64,000 nt of DNA from JARICQ01 sp964527205. Lineage in GTDB: Bacteria > Bacillota > Clostridia > Tissierellales > Tissierellaceae. Numbering within the stretch: position 1 is the stretch's first letter; each line of letters starts with the position of its first letter. Where the stretch lies: positions 1-64,000 of the forward strand of contig CAZGQG010000001.1 of the NCBI GenBank assembly GCA_964527205.1, written 5' to 3'. Positions 51,193 to 60,211 of this stretch are shown here, one piece after another. The notes under the pieces were generated by a model that was not told where the DNA came from, did not search any database, and was given only the letters and a program-made list of their open reading frames with translations. The translations under genes were made by a program, and so were the position numbers.

Positions 51193-51221
51193 ATTATATA
51201 TTTAAAGAAAAGTTTTGTCAA
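51193..51221 (-). promoter_or_regulatory. Consensus sigma-A promoter of uvrBA
   Basis: -35 TTGACA (51216-51221), 17 bp, -10 TATAAT (51193-51198) on the minus strand. Confidence 0.93.
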
Positions 51222-51334
51222 AGAATCTAATTATATCATATTTCCCTTTTTATATTAAGGATTTAAACTAGAATAAGTTTTAATCTTGTACTATCATGAT
51301 TAATATAGTAAAATAAGCCTAAGGAGGTCATTAA

Positions 51335-52894
51335 ATGAAGAAATACATAATTGTCTTACTTTTACTAGCAATTATTGTATTGTCCCTGGGATGTAGCCAA
51401 GATCAAACCATATCAGATCATCTGCCTATTGAAAACAGTGACAATATAGAAATAACATATAATATTGAACAAATTTACTTCTTAAAATCCTTTCAATGTC
51501 TATCTCCTAATATAGAGCTTATAGACAATAATGGTGATAAGAAGATAGTAGCCAGCCTAGGCTTATCGGATTATTCAGAAATAAGTATAGATGATATAAA
51601 ATTAGAGGATGGAGAGGTCAATATCTACATATCTGGTTCCAAGGAGGACAGTGAATCTTCCCTTTCTGTTCCACAGATAATACTAGACTTTGATAATGAG
51701 AAATCCCTAGACCTAGAAAATCTTAAATTTAATCTAATCCACAATAACTATGATTATATAAATATAAAATTTAACATCAATGATGTTCTCAATAAATTAA
51801 AATCCAATTTTAAGCTTGCCTTTAATTCATCTCCTAGTTTTAATCTAATAAAAGAAGATGGAAGATATATATGGGATATTGAATTTAAAAATATAATTTC
51901 AAGGGAGAGTTCAAATTATCCCCTTATTGACTTAAAGGCCCAGGTAGATGCAAATACAGGAGAGCTAATAGACCACAAGAAAATAGATTTAACAAAAACT
52001 ATAGACATGGGTGATATACTTAACTACCAAGACCAGGGTGGATTTGTCTATAAGAAGTCCCCAGATTTAAAGGAGGATTCTAGTAAGACTGAGCTTTGGT
52101 ATTACAATACCTTGGATGGAAGGAAGAAAATGATTTTTTCTTCGGAGAATACAATATGCTGTCCGAAAATTTCCAGGGACTTGGAAAATGTAGCCTTTAT
52201 TGAAAAAACTGAGGGAGTTGCTAATGTTTATATCTACTCAAACAAGGACTCCAAGAGCTTTAAACTTAATTTTGAAAATGAATTTAAGCCCCAATCACTG
52301 GAATGGAAAGACAATGACAAACTATATCTTTTAGAAAGTCAGGAAAGTGCTTCTCTTATTTATTCCTATGACCTGGCAAGCAACCATATAGAGATAGTCA
52401 GTAGGACAAGTAAAGTTATAGATAGCTTTGTAGGATCTGAATATGGATTTATAGTTTCTGAAAGCAGGGACAAGGGAGACAATAAGCTTCTATACTTTAC
52501 AGAGGACTTCAAAAGCTTTAAGACTATTGATCTAGGCTTTGAAGCAAGTTTTTTAAATGAGAAAACTATAATCTTCCTAGTTAACGATGAGGAATTTGAT
52601 GTAGACCATTTAATGGTCTATGATTTAGAAGAAGAAAGGATTATATCCAAGCTGGAGAAAGATGTTATCAAGTATAGTATTATCTCAGATAATAATCTCC
52701 TCTATGTTGCCAACAATCCTAAGTATAAGGATTTTACCCTATCTAAGTACTATTTGGATTTAAATACATCCTTGGATATTGTAAATATAGTAGACCCTAA
52801 GGTATATTATAATTCAGGCGAGAATTTAATTTACTTAAATCTTAATCTACCCTTTGAGGATGCTCATATTATATACACTATAAATTTAAAATAA
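51335..52894 (+). CDS. Secreted lipoprotein, possible beta-propeller, unknown function
   Basis: 519 residues. Signal with lipobox LSLGC (Cys20), so it is anchored outside the membrane. The N-terminal half has acidic beta-rich sequence (DIKLEDGEVNIYISGS). The C-terminal half has repeated short strands ending in aromatic-charged turns (LWYYNTLDG, NVYIYSNKD, LIYSYDLAS, LMVYDLEEE), the pattern of a TolB/WD-type beta-propeller. Two adjacent cysteines (ICCPKIS) lie at about 268-269. AAGGAGG precedes the ATG. It is divergent from uvrB. I do not recognise a named family. Confidence 0.72.
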   Translation: MKKYIIVLLLLAIIVLSLGCSQDQTISDHLPIENSDNIEITYNIEQIYFLKSFQCLSPNIELIDNNGDKKIVASLGLSDYSEISIDDIKLEDGEVNIYISGSKEDSESSLSVPQIILDFDNEKSLDLENLKFNLIHNNYDYINIKFNINDVLNKLKSNFKLAFNSSPSFNLIKEDGRYIWDIEFKNIISRESSNYPLIDLKAQVDANTGELIDHKKIDLTKTIDMGDILNYQDQGGFVYKKSPDLKEDSSKTELWYYNTLDGRKKMIFSSENTICCPKISRDLENVAFIEKTEGVANVYIYSNKDSKSFKLNFENEFKPQSLEWKDNDKLYLLESQESASLIYSYDLASNHIEIVSRTSKVIDSFVGSEYGFIVSESRDKGDNKLLYFTEDFKSFKTIDLGFEASFLNEKTIIFLVNDEEFDVDHLMVYDLEEERIISKLEKDVIKYSIISDNNLLYVANNPKYKDFTLSKYYLDLNTSLDIVNIVDPKVYYNSGENLIYLNLNLPFEDAHIIYTINLK

Positions 52895-52899
52895 AAGAT

Positions 52900-52935
52900 C
52901 CCCTAAATAAATAATTATTTATTTAGGGGTTTTTT
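52900..52935. terminator. Bidirectional terminator between the lipoprotein gene and ctp
   Basis: A 15-bp near-palindrome CCCCTAAATAAATAA with its complement, followed by TTTTTT on the plus strand; serves both convergent genes. Confidence 0.9.
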
Positions 52936-52940
52936 CTTTC

Positions 52941-54164
52941 TTATTTTAATCTGTCTTTTAATTCCTTTATTGCCCTTTGAAGTTGATTGTCTCCTTGGAT
53001 GTTTCCTAAACCTATTATTTCCACATCTTCATCTAATTCTACTAGTATATCTGGTTCAATTCCTACCCCATGTATATTTATGCCCTTTGGAGTAAAGTAC
53101 TCAGAAATTGTAAGTCTAACTCCTGTTCCATCTGGGAAATCGTGTATTCTTTGAACTACTCCCTTTCCAAAGCTAGTAGTACCTATTAATAATCCTCTTT
53201 CATTATCCTTAATAGCTCCTGCCAGTATCTCGGATGCTGAAGCAGAGCCACCATTCATCAGGATAACCAATGGATAATCTACCATCTTTTTATTTGATCT
53301 TTGATACTGTTTTTTACCATCCTTGGTCTGGGTATATACTATATCCGCATCTCCCAATAGTTCATCAGCTATTTGAACAGTTCTTGAAAGAAGTCCTCCT
53401 GGATTATTTCTAACATCTATTATAAGGCCTTCTATTCCCTCTTCTCCCAGCCTGTCTAATTCTTTTTTAAAGTCCCTGTGGGTATTATCATCAAAACTGC
53501 TTATATTTATATAGCCTATATTATCTTCTAATACTTGACCCTCAATGGTCTCCAGAGTGATGATTTCCCTGGTAATATCCAGGTCAATAACTTTATTTTC
53601 CTTACCTTCCTGGATTCTCATTATAGTAAGAACCACATCTGTACCTGGTTCCCCTTTCATGGCCTTTGTAGCCTGGTCCATATTCTCTGCCATAAATTCT
53701 TTTCCGTCAACCTTGATTATCTTATCTCCACTTTTAATTCCAGCCCTCTCTCCTGGAGTATCTGCTATGGGAGAAACTACTGTAATTAAATTGTCCTCTC
53801 CTGGGGTTATAACAACTCCTATACCACCAAAGCTTCCACTGGTCTGCTCCATAAGATCCTTGAATTCATCCTGGGTCATATAGGCTGAGTAGGGGTCTTC
53901 CAAGGAGTATACTACTCCCTTTAACTGTCCCTCTAACATTTTCTCCTCATCTATATCCCTTAGGTAGTTCTTTTTTACATAGGATTTAAGGGCATTGACC
54001 TTGGCATGCTCATCGTAGACAGCCTTTAGCTTATTGTATTCCTGTAGGGGAACATAGGCCTTGTTATTAAAACTTACACTCATTAAATTTGTTAGGGCAA
54101 AGGTTGCTATATTAGTAAGTATAAGTAGGATTGCCAGTATACTTATAAACTTCTTTTTTGACAT
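52941..54164 (-). CDS. S41-family carboxy-terminal processing protease with PDZ domain
   Basis: 407 residues. An N-terminal membrane anchor (ILAILLILTNIATFAL), a PDZ domain (about 95-180, FGGIGVVITPG and ADTPGERAGIKSGDKI), and the S41 catalytic region with NPGGLLS and the nucleophile serine in NGGSASASEI followed by the lysine in GTTSFGKGVVQ. It acts outside the membrane on exported substrates. It follows the M23 hydrolase gene and the FtsEX genes, the usual order where these control cell-wall cleavage, although a terminator-like hairpin lies between it and the M23 gene. Confidence 0.94.
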   Translation of the reverse strand: MSKKKFISILAILLILTNIATFALTNLMSVSFNNKAYVPLQEYNKLKAVYDEHAKVNALKSYVKKNYLRDIDEEKMLEGQLKGVVYSLEDPYSAYMTQDEFKDLMEQTSGSFGGIGVVITPGEDNLITVVSPIADTPGERAGIKSGDKIIKVDGKEFMAENMDQATKAMKGEPGTDVVLTIMRIQEGKENKVIDLDITREIITLETIEGQVLEDNIGYINISSFDDNTHRDFKKELDRLGEEGIEGLIIDVRNNPGGLLSRTVQIADELLGDADIVYTQTKDGKKQYQRSNKKMVDYPLVILMNGGSASASEILAGAIKDNERGLLIGTTSFGKGVVQRIHDFPDGTGVRLTISEYFTPKGINIHGVGIEPDILVELDEDVEIIGLGNIQGDNQLQRAIKELKDRLK

Positions 54165-54204
54165 TTAATCACCTCTAGATTTAGAATTATGGATTCTTCT
54201 TATA

Positions 54205-54233
54205 TAAAAATAAAGGGGATTTAATTCCCCTTT
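54205..54233 (-). terminator. Hairpin with T-run overlapping the M23 gene stop
   Basis: AAAGGGG / CCCCTTT stem (54212-54233) overlapping the stop codon, followed on the minus strand by ATTTTTAT; may attenuate read-through into the S41 protease gene. Confidence 0.7.
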
Positions 54234-55360
54234 AACCATGTTATTGGATCTACATAGGCTCCATTTTCTCTTACTTCAAAATGTGAATGGGGACCTGTAG
54301 ACAAACCTGTGCTGCCTATCTTTGCAATAACATCGCCTTTATTTACCCTAGCTCCCTTGCTTGCAATCAAGCTGGAATTGTGGGCATATAGTGTAACTAT
54401 ACCACTTCCGTGATCTACCATTATAACCTTACCATAGCCACCCAGGCTGCCTGAATGTATTACTAGACCATCTGCTCCAGCAATTACATTGCTTCCTGTA
54501 GGGGCAGGTATATCTATACCAGAGTGGAACTTCTTTTTCTTAAGTATAGGATGAATCCTGTATCCATAGGGAGAGCTTATTCTGTTATAGCCAGGAACTG
54601 GCCAGGATAGCTTTCCACCTGCATAGGGATTATTATTTTTTTCTTCTTCTTCCTTTATTTTTTTCTCTACTTCCTTGGCAAGATTCATAAAGTCGTCATA
54701 TTCTTTTTCCAAGGCCTGATGATCTTGTTCAAGGCTAGCCATTTTTTCTTCCTTGGCCCTAGTAGCCTTGGCTAAGTCTCTTTTTCTAACCTCTAGCTTT
54801 TCCTTTGAAAGTTCTACCTTTTTCTTTTGCTCTCCAAGTAAGAGCTTTCTTCCATCTATAATATCTCTTTGCTCTTTCATATAAGTTATAAGTTCAGTAT
54901 CATGCTTGGCTATAGATTTTAACATCTCCTGACGGGATAAAAAATCACTAATGCTTGTTGATGAAAGTAATATCTCTATATAGCCTGTAGTTCCTGTCTT
55001 GTACATAACCCTGATTCTCTTGTTAAAGGTGTCTTGTTTTTCTTCTATATTGGCTTCTGCCTCCAGTAATTCCTCTTCTGTCTTCTCTATATCCTTTTCT
55101 AACTGGGCTATATCATTTTCAACCGCAATCAATTCATCACTGGCTAGATTAAGTTTTTGGTCTAGCTCTCTTATTTCCTCTGAAACAGTTTTAGTTTGAA
55201 TAGATATTTCTTTTATGGCTTCCTTAGTATCATCCATTTGTTTTTCAGTTTGTTCTTTCTTTTCCTTTAGCTCTTTTATTGACTCCGAATAAACTGTAGA
55301 TATATTAAAGACCATGATAAAGGCTAAAACAAGAAAAATCCCTCTTCTACTCTTCTTCAT
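54221..55360 (-). CDS. Coiled-coil M23 peptidoglycan hydrolase (EnvC/CwlO-type FtsEX partner)
   Basis: 379 residues: signal peptide (about 1-25), a long coiled coil (about 27-250, many K/E heptads), and a C-terminal LytM/M23 domain with HSGIDIPAP (H and D metal ligands), GYGKVIMVDHG and HSHFEV (HxH). All zinc ligands are present, so unlike degenerate EnvC it could cut peptidoglycan cross-links itself. It is encoded 11 bases after ftsX, which fits a hydrolase gated by the FtsEX complex during growth or division. Confidence 0.93.
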   Translation of the reverse strand: MKKSRRGIFLVLAFIMVFNISTVYSESIKELKEKKEQTEKQMDDTKEAIKEISIQTKTVSEEIRELDQKLNLASDELIAVENDIAQLEKDIEKTEEELLEAEANIEEKQDTFNKRIRVMYKTGTTGYIEILLSSTSISDFLSRQEMLKSIAKHDTELITYMKEQRDIIDGRKLLLGEQKKKVELSKEKLEVRKRDLAKATRAKEEKMASLEQDHQALEKEYDDFMNLAKEVEKKIKEEEEKNNNPYAGGKLSWPVPGYNRISSPYGYRIHPILKKKKFHSGIDIPAPTGSNVIAGADGLVIHSGSLGGYGKVIMVDHGSGIVTLYAHNSSLIASKGARVNKGDVIAKIGSTGLSTGPHSHFEVRENGAYVDPITWLKGN

Positions 55361-55371
55361 TTTTATTCCTC

Positions 55372-56271
55372 CTATACATTTAAATATCTTTTCAAAGATA
55401 TAATACTTCCTAAGCTTCCTATTCCAATGCCAATGGATGCGAATATTATTGAAATATCTTTAATTAACATTGAAGGTGGTACTAGATACACTGTAAACAT
55501 CTCGAAAAACTTCTCATTTACAGAAGTAAAGAAATATTCATAACCATAGTTAATTATAAGAATTGATATTAGGGCACCCACTAATCCAAATAATATGCCT
55601 TCTATAATAAAGGGCCCTCTTATATAACCATTGGTAGCTCCTACATACTTCATTATACCAATCTCTCTTTGTCTGGCTGCAACAGTTATCTTAATAGTAT
55701 TGGCGATTATAAATATTGATACCAAGACTAACATTCCAACAATTATAGCTCCCCCTATTTGTATGTATCTAGAAAAGGCCATTAGTTTGTCTATTACATC
55801 CTTATAGTAGTTTATGGATTCTACTCCTTCTAATCTTCTAATTTTCTCTACTACCTCATCTGCATACTTTATATCCCTAAGTTGAATCTTATAGGAATCC
55901 TGTAGGGGATTGTCATCTTCTAATCCTTCAAGAAGGGTGGAATCTTCTCCCCAATCTTCCTTCATGACCTCTAATCCTCTTTCCCTTGAATAGTAGATTA
56001 CAGATAGTACACCTTCCTCTGCTGCTATTTCTCCCTCTAAATTATCTAATTCCTCTTCTTCTAAGTCATCTTCTAAAAAAACTTGTATTTCATCAAATTT
56101 AGTCTTTGTTTCTAATACTGCATTATTTATACTTAAAATCAAAATAAGTACTAGACCAAGGATTACTAAGACTGCGGATATAGAACTGATCGATGCAAGA
56201 CCCATGCTGCGGTTTCTCCACATTCCCTGAAATCCTTGTTTGATCATATTCTTAAATACTCTTAATCTCAT
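55372..56271 (-). CDS. ftsX: Cell division protein FtsX (permease)
   Basis: 299 residues from the ATG at 56271, chosen because AAGGGTGG lies at eight bases and the length matches FtsX. N-terminal cytoplasmic tail, helix 1 (about 21-45), an extracytoplasmic domain (about 60-170) that would contact the coiled-coil hydrolase, and three C-terminal helices with VAARQREIGIMKYVGATNGYI. It overlaps the end of ftsE by 20 bases, indicating coupled translation. Confidence 0.92.
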   Translation of the reverse strand: MRLRVFKNMIKQGFQGMWRNRSMGLASISSISAVLVILGLVLILILSINNAVLETKTKFDEIQVFLEDDLEEEELDNLEGEIAAEEGVLSVIYYSRERGLEVMKEDWGEDSTLLEGLEDDNPLQDSYKIQLRDIKYADEVVEKIRRLEGVESINYYKDVIDKLMAFSRYIQIGGAIIVGMLVLVSIFIIANTIKITVAARQREIGIMKYVGATNGYIRGPFIIEGILFGLVGALISILIINYGYEYFFTSVNEKFFEMFTVYLVPPSMLIKDISIIFASIGIGIGSLGSIISLKRYLNV

Positions 56272-56947
56272 TAATGTATCCACCCTTCTGTTCATCTCTT
56301 ATAAGCTTTCCTTCATGGATTTCTATTACTCTTTTTTTCATGCTATTAACTATATCCTTAGCATGGGTTGCCATTACTACAGTGGTCCCCCTGTGATTTA
56401 TATCCAACAATACTCTCATAATCTCCCAAGCTGTATCTGGATCAAGGTTACCAGTAGGCTCATCTGCAATTAAGACGGGCGGATTGTTTACAATTGCACG
56501 GGCAATGGATACTCTTTGTCTTTCCCCTCCAGATAGCTGATCTGGATAGCTTGAAGACTTTCTACTTAAGTTTACCATGCCTAGGATCATAGGAACTCTT
56601 CTCCTAATCTTCTTTTGATTTTCCCCTACGATCTCCATGGCAAAGGCCACATTTTCGTAAACTGTTTTATTTGGAAGGAGTCTAAAGTCTTGAAAGACAA
56701 CTCCTATATCTCTTCTAATATACGGTATTCTTCTATTTCTCACATGGGTTATATCTTTATCCTTTAAGATTATTGTACCCTCACTAGGGTTTTCTTCCTT
56801 TAATAGTAATTTTATTAGGGTAGACTTGCCTGCTCCACTAGATCCTACTAGAAAAACAAATTCTCCCTTATTTATTTTTATATCTATATTAGATAAGGCT
56901 TTAACATAGTTATCATATTCTTTGGTAACATTAATAAACTCAATCAA
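56252..56947 (-). CDS. ftsE: Cell division ATP-binding protein FtsE
   Basis: 231 residues. Walker A GSSGAGKST, signature LSGGERQRVSIAR, Walker B VLIADEPTGNLDP, H-loop in VMATHAKDIV. FDP/FRLLPN segments typical of FtsE (VVFQDFRLLPNKTVYENV) are present. Together with FtsX it forms a mechanotransmitter complex for cell-wall hydrolysis. The start follows GAGGTGA, which is the first coding base block after the palindromic promoter region at 57.0 kb. Confidence 0.96.
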   Translation of the reverse strand: MIEFINVTKEYDNYVKALSNIDIKINKGEFVFLVGSSGAGKSTLIKLLLKEENPSEGTIILKDKDITHVRNRRIPYIRRDIGVVFQDFRLLPNKTVYENVAFAMEIVGENQKKIRRRVPMILGMVNLSRKSSSYPDQLSGGERQRVSIARAIVNNPPVLIADEPTGNLDPDTAWEIMRVLLDINHRGTTVVMATHAKDIVNSMKKRVIEIHEGKLIRDEQKGGYINEIKSI

Positions 56948-57014
56948 ACTCTATCACCTCACCTCTTATCTTAACCTATTTTATCTATAAAAACTAGTAT
57001 TTTCCTATTTATTT

Positions 57015-57062
57015 TTTACAATTACCCTATCTTATATTATAATATAAGATATTGGGTAAATA
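57015..57062. promoter_or_regulatory. Palindromic bidirectional promoter between ftsE and the cyclo-ligase gene
   Basis: Plus strand: -35 TTTACA (57015-57020), 17 bp, -10 TATAAT (57038-57043). Minus strand: TATAAT at 57036-57041 with a weaker -35 TTTATT (57059-57064). The core TATCTTATATTATAATATAAGATA is a 24-bp perfect palindrome, extended by TTACCC/GGGTAA with a 2-base offset. Confidence 0.6.
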
Positions 57063-57082
57063 AAGCGTAAGAGGTGATATTT

Positions 57083-57655
57083 TTGAATAAAAAAGAATTG
57101 AGAAAGGAAATGCTTCGTAAAAGATCTAAATTAACACTTGATGATAGGGAAAAATATAGTAAGGAAATTGCAGAGTCACTTTATAACACAGACTACTACA
57201 AGAATGCAGAGACCATAATGGCCTTTATCAGCTTTGGCAGTGAAATTAATACCAGATATATGATAGAAGATGCCATATCCCAGGGCAAGACTGTAGTTAT
57301 TCCAGTAATGGTGCCTGAGACAAGAGAATTAAAGGTTTCTAGAATAATGGACTATGAGGAATTAGAAATTGGTCATTACAATATCCTAACTCCAAAAGAA
57401 GAATTTTTGAGATTTTTAGATCCAAATACCATAGACCTAATCTTAACCCCAGGCCTTATATTTGCAGAGGATGGCTATAGGGTTGGCTATGGTGGAGGTT
57501 ATTATGATAGATTCCTAGCAGGCCTTAAGGGAAATCCTACTAAGATTGGAATAGGCTTTGACATACAAGTAAGGGACCAGGTTCCTAAGGAGGACTTTGA
57601 TATTCCTGTAGATTATATCCTCACTGAGAAAAGATTTATTAAGGTAAAAGAATAA
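57083..57655 (+). CDS. 5-formyltetrahydrofolate cyclo-ligase
   Basis: 190 residues from the TTG at 57083 (AGAGGTG six bases before it; the earlier GTG overlaps this site). N-terminal KKELRKEMLRKR, then FISFGSEI and the ATP-binding RVGYGGGYYDRFL near residues 132-144 identify the enzyme that converts 5-formyl-THF to 5,10-methenyl-THF, returning folate to the one-carbon pool. It is a soluble enzyme of folate metabolism, like FolC at 7.3 kb. Monocistronic. Confidence 0.93.
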   Translation: MNKKELRKEMLRKRSKLTLDDREKYSKEIAESLYNTDYYKNAETIMAFISFGSEINTRYMIEDAISQGKTVVIPVMVPETRELKVSRIMDYEELEIGHYNILTPKEEFLRFLDPNTIDLILTPGLIFAEDGYRVGYGGGYYDRFLAGLKGNPTKIGIGFDIQVRDQVPKEDFDIPVDYILTEKRFIKVKE

Positions 57656-57666
57656 TATAAATAAGA

Positions 57667-57708
57667 AAAGAGATTCAGATATTATTTAAATAATATCTGA
57701 ATCTCTTT
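57667..57708. terminator. Bidirectional terminator between cyclo-ligase and Lon-like genes
   Basis: Perfect 18-bp stem (AAAGAGATTCAGATATTA and its complement, loop TTTAAA) followed by ATTTTAAT; similar in sequence to the terminator at 38364. Confidence 0.9.
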
Positions 57709-57748
57709 ATTTTAATTTTAAATCTTGCTAATCCCCTTTTGGACTTTA

Positions 57749-60133
57749 CTATTCTCCCAGCTCTTCACTTGCTTCTGCATAGGCAATTAGTTTATCCTTT
57801 ACTGCCCTGTTTACTGTACCCGCTGGGAAGAGTCCATTTTCATCTTTTTCTCCTGCCCTTATTCCCGTTAGGATCTCTATTCCCTCATCTATTGTGGAAA
57901 CAGCATATATGGTGAAGATGCCTTCCCTTACTGCCTGGATAATTTCATCTCTTAGCATTAGATTATCAATGTTTTGCCTTGGGATTATTACCCCTTCTCC
58001 ACCCTTAAAGCCCTTGGTTTTACAAACCCTAAAGAATCCTTCTATCTTTTCATTGACCCCTCCCACTGGCTGTATCTCTCCCTTTTGATTTACAGATCCA
58101 GTTACTGCTATTCCCTGCTTGATGGGAATATCTGACAAGCTGGATAGGAGGGCGTAGAGTTCTGTGCTAGATGCACTGTCTCCATCTATGCCATCATAGG
58201 ACTGCTCAAAGGTAATACTTGCAGTCAAGGAAAGCTGTATGTCCTGAGCATATTTCTCGCCTAAATAGCCAGTGAGTATAAGGACACCCTTATCATGAAT
58301 GCTTCCACTTTGTTCTACTTCCTTTTCAATATTTATTACTCCATCCTTGCCAAAATAAGTATTGGCAGTTATCTTGCTAGCTATTCCAAAGGCATACTGG
58401 CCCAAATCTATAACAGATAAGCCATTTATAACTCCTAGCCTTTCCCCATGGATATCTATCATATGGCTTCCCTCTTTAATCATAGCATCTGATTTTTCCT
58501 CATATAGATTATTCCTATAATTTTTCTTGTCTATGGCTTTTTCTATGTCTTCCCTGCCTACTAGCTCCTTATCCTCAGCCCTGGCCCAGCCATCTGCTTC
58601 GTATATAATCTCAACTAATTCACTAAATCTTGAAGTAAGTTTGTTTTTATCCTCTGCTATTCTGCTGCTTAGGTCTATAATAGAGGCAAGAGCATATCTA
58701 TCAAAGGGAAGTAAGTTTTCACTTTCACATTGATAGGCTACAAAGCTTCCTATCTTTAGGATCTTGTCCTCTGTTTTATTCATTTCCAGATCAAATTCAG
58801 CCTTTATCCTAAAGAGCTTTTTAAAGTCTTCATCATATAAATAAAGCATCTGCTGAGTCAAGCTATCTCCTATAATTATTATCTTAATATCTAAAGGAAT
58901 TGGCTCTGGATCTAGGGTTTCTACAGCAATACTAGGGTCCGCTATGTTTTCTATCTTTATACTTTCCCTGCTTAGGTTTCTTTTTAAGGCCTCCCAGGAA
59001 AGTTTATTGGCTAAAATCTCCTTAGCATCAATTATTAAGTATCCTCCATTGGCCCTGTGAAAAGATCCTGGCTTTATTTTTGTATGATCAGTTTTTGCCA
59101 CTCCCAAGTCATTTACATATTCTATTTTTCCAAATAAATTATAGTAGTTAGGGTTCATTTCCCTTAAAACTGGGGCTGTCTTTTCCTCACTATTGTCAAT
59201 AAATAAATTAACCCTGTATTTATTAAGCAGGGCTTCCCTATCATCTCCCCTGGTGAGGAACTTTTCCATATAGTTTTCCTCTTCCTCTAGGAAGACTCTG
59301 TAATTTTTTACTATATCCTGGATTATATCTTCTAAAAAGCTTTTAAGCTTAGGATTTTCCCTATGATTGTCTATAATAGGTCCTATGTGATTTTTCACAT
59401 TTAAAGTAACCCTATCCTCTGTAAGCTTTTCTATTTCTTCTATCAATTTAATTTCAGTTTCGTTAATCTTATTTATCATTTCATAGGAGCCCTCAGATAA
59501 TTTCAATGAATCCTTTTCCAGTTTTTGCAAAGCTTCCTCTGAAAGATTGTCAATATCCTCCTCTGTCATAGGCTTACCATCTAAAAGAGGCATGGCTACT
59601 AGACCATTCTCCCTATTCTTAAAGATAAAGTTATAGTCCTTTGCAAATTTGTTTAATTCCAAGAGAATTTTCCCTACTATCTTTTTATTTTCACTGATTA
59701 TTTTATTTCTTGCTCTTTCATAGTCCTTGGAGCCCAAAGCCTTAGGTATGGCTTCTTCTATCCTAGCTATACTCCTTTCCAACTGGTTTTTAAAGTCCTT
59801 AGCTTTTCCAGCCTTAAAGTTTATGGCTCTAGGGCTATTAGGCCTATTAAAATTATAGACATAGGACCAGTCATCTCCTACAGGCTTTTTACAAGCAAAT
59901 TCACTTGCTACTATCTGGGAGTATGATGTTTTACCAGTTCCTACCAAGCCAGACACAAATATATTATAGCCCTTTCTCCTCATTGACAAACCATACTCCA
60001 ATGCTTCCAAGGCCCTGTCCTGACCAATCAAGGACCTATTTTTCTTTAAATCTTTGGTTGTCTCATAGGGGAATATATAGGGATCACAATAGACTTTTAA
60101 ATCTTCTGGTAAAAGTTTATATTTATTATACAT
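57749..60133 (-). CDS. Lon-like ATP-dependent protease (YcbZ/LonH-like, S16)
   Basis: 794 residues. The AAA+ P-loop is GLVGTGKT (about 61-68), a long insert rich in charged helices follows (about 130-300), and the S16 protease domain at the C-terminus has DGDSASSTELYALLSSL with catalytic serine and GGVNEKIEGFF with catalytic lysine. There is no LAN substrate-binding domain as in classical LonA, and no membrane helix as in archaeal LonB, which fits the YcbZ-like subgroup. It degrades cytoplasmic proteins; no heat-shock operator (CIRCE, CtsR) is visible upstream. GGAGG precedes the ATG. Confidence 0.9.
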   Translation of the reverse strand: MYNKYKLLPEDLKVYCDPYIFPYETTKDLKKNRSLIGQDRALEALEYGLSMRRKGYNIFVSGLVGTGKTSYSQIVASEFACKKPVGDDWSYVYNFNRPNSPRAINFKAGKAKDFKNQLERSIARIEEAIPKALGSKDYERARNKIISENKKIVGKILLELNKFAKDYNFIFKNRENGLVAMPLLDGKPMTEEDIDNLSEEALQKLEKDSLKLSEGSYEMINKINETEIKLIEEIEKLTEDRVTLNVKNHIGPIIDNHRENPKLKSFLEDIIQDIVKNYRVFLEEEENYMEKFLTRGDDREALLNKYRVNLFIDNSEEKTAPVLREMNPNYYNLFGKIEYVNDLGVAKTDHTKIKPGSFHRANGGYLIIDAKEILANKLSWEALKRNLSRESIKIENIADPSIAVETLDPEPIPLDIKIIIIGDSLTQQMLYLYDEDFKKLFRIKAEFDLEMNKTEDKILKIGSFVAYQCESENLLPFDRYALASIIDLSSRIAEDKNKLTSRFSELVEIIYEADGWARAEDKELVGREDIEKAIDKKNYRNNLYEEKSDAMIKEGSHMIDIHGERLGVINGLSVIDLGQYAFGIASKITANTYFGKDGVINIEKEVEQSGSIHDKGVLILTGYLGEKYAQDIQLSLTASITFEQSYDGIDGDSASSTELYALLSSLSDIPIKQGIAVTGSVNQKGEIQPVGGVNEKIEGFFRVCKTKGFKGGEGVIIPRQNIDNLMLRDEIIQAVREGIFTIYAVSTIDEGIEILTGIRAGEKDENGLFPAGTVNRAVKDKLIAYAEASEELGE

Positions 60134-60180
60134 TAAATCGCCTCCTAACTTATCTTCTCTAAATTCTATTTATATAAGCA

Positions 60181-60207
60181 ATCCTCCTGCTTCAAGGCTA
60201 GGAGGAT
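60181..60207 (-). terminator. Possible terminator after the EamA transporter gene
   Basis: ATCCTCCT / AGGAGGAT stem with a loop of 11 bases just past the stop. The following minus-strand sequence has little T-run, so the call is weak. Confidence 0.45.
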
Positions 60208-60211
60208 GGTT

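Noticed and set aside
53545..53883. 112-codon plus-strand ORF opposite the S41 protease
   Set aside because: Shadow ORF produced by codon bias of the real gene; no start signals.
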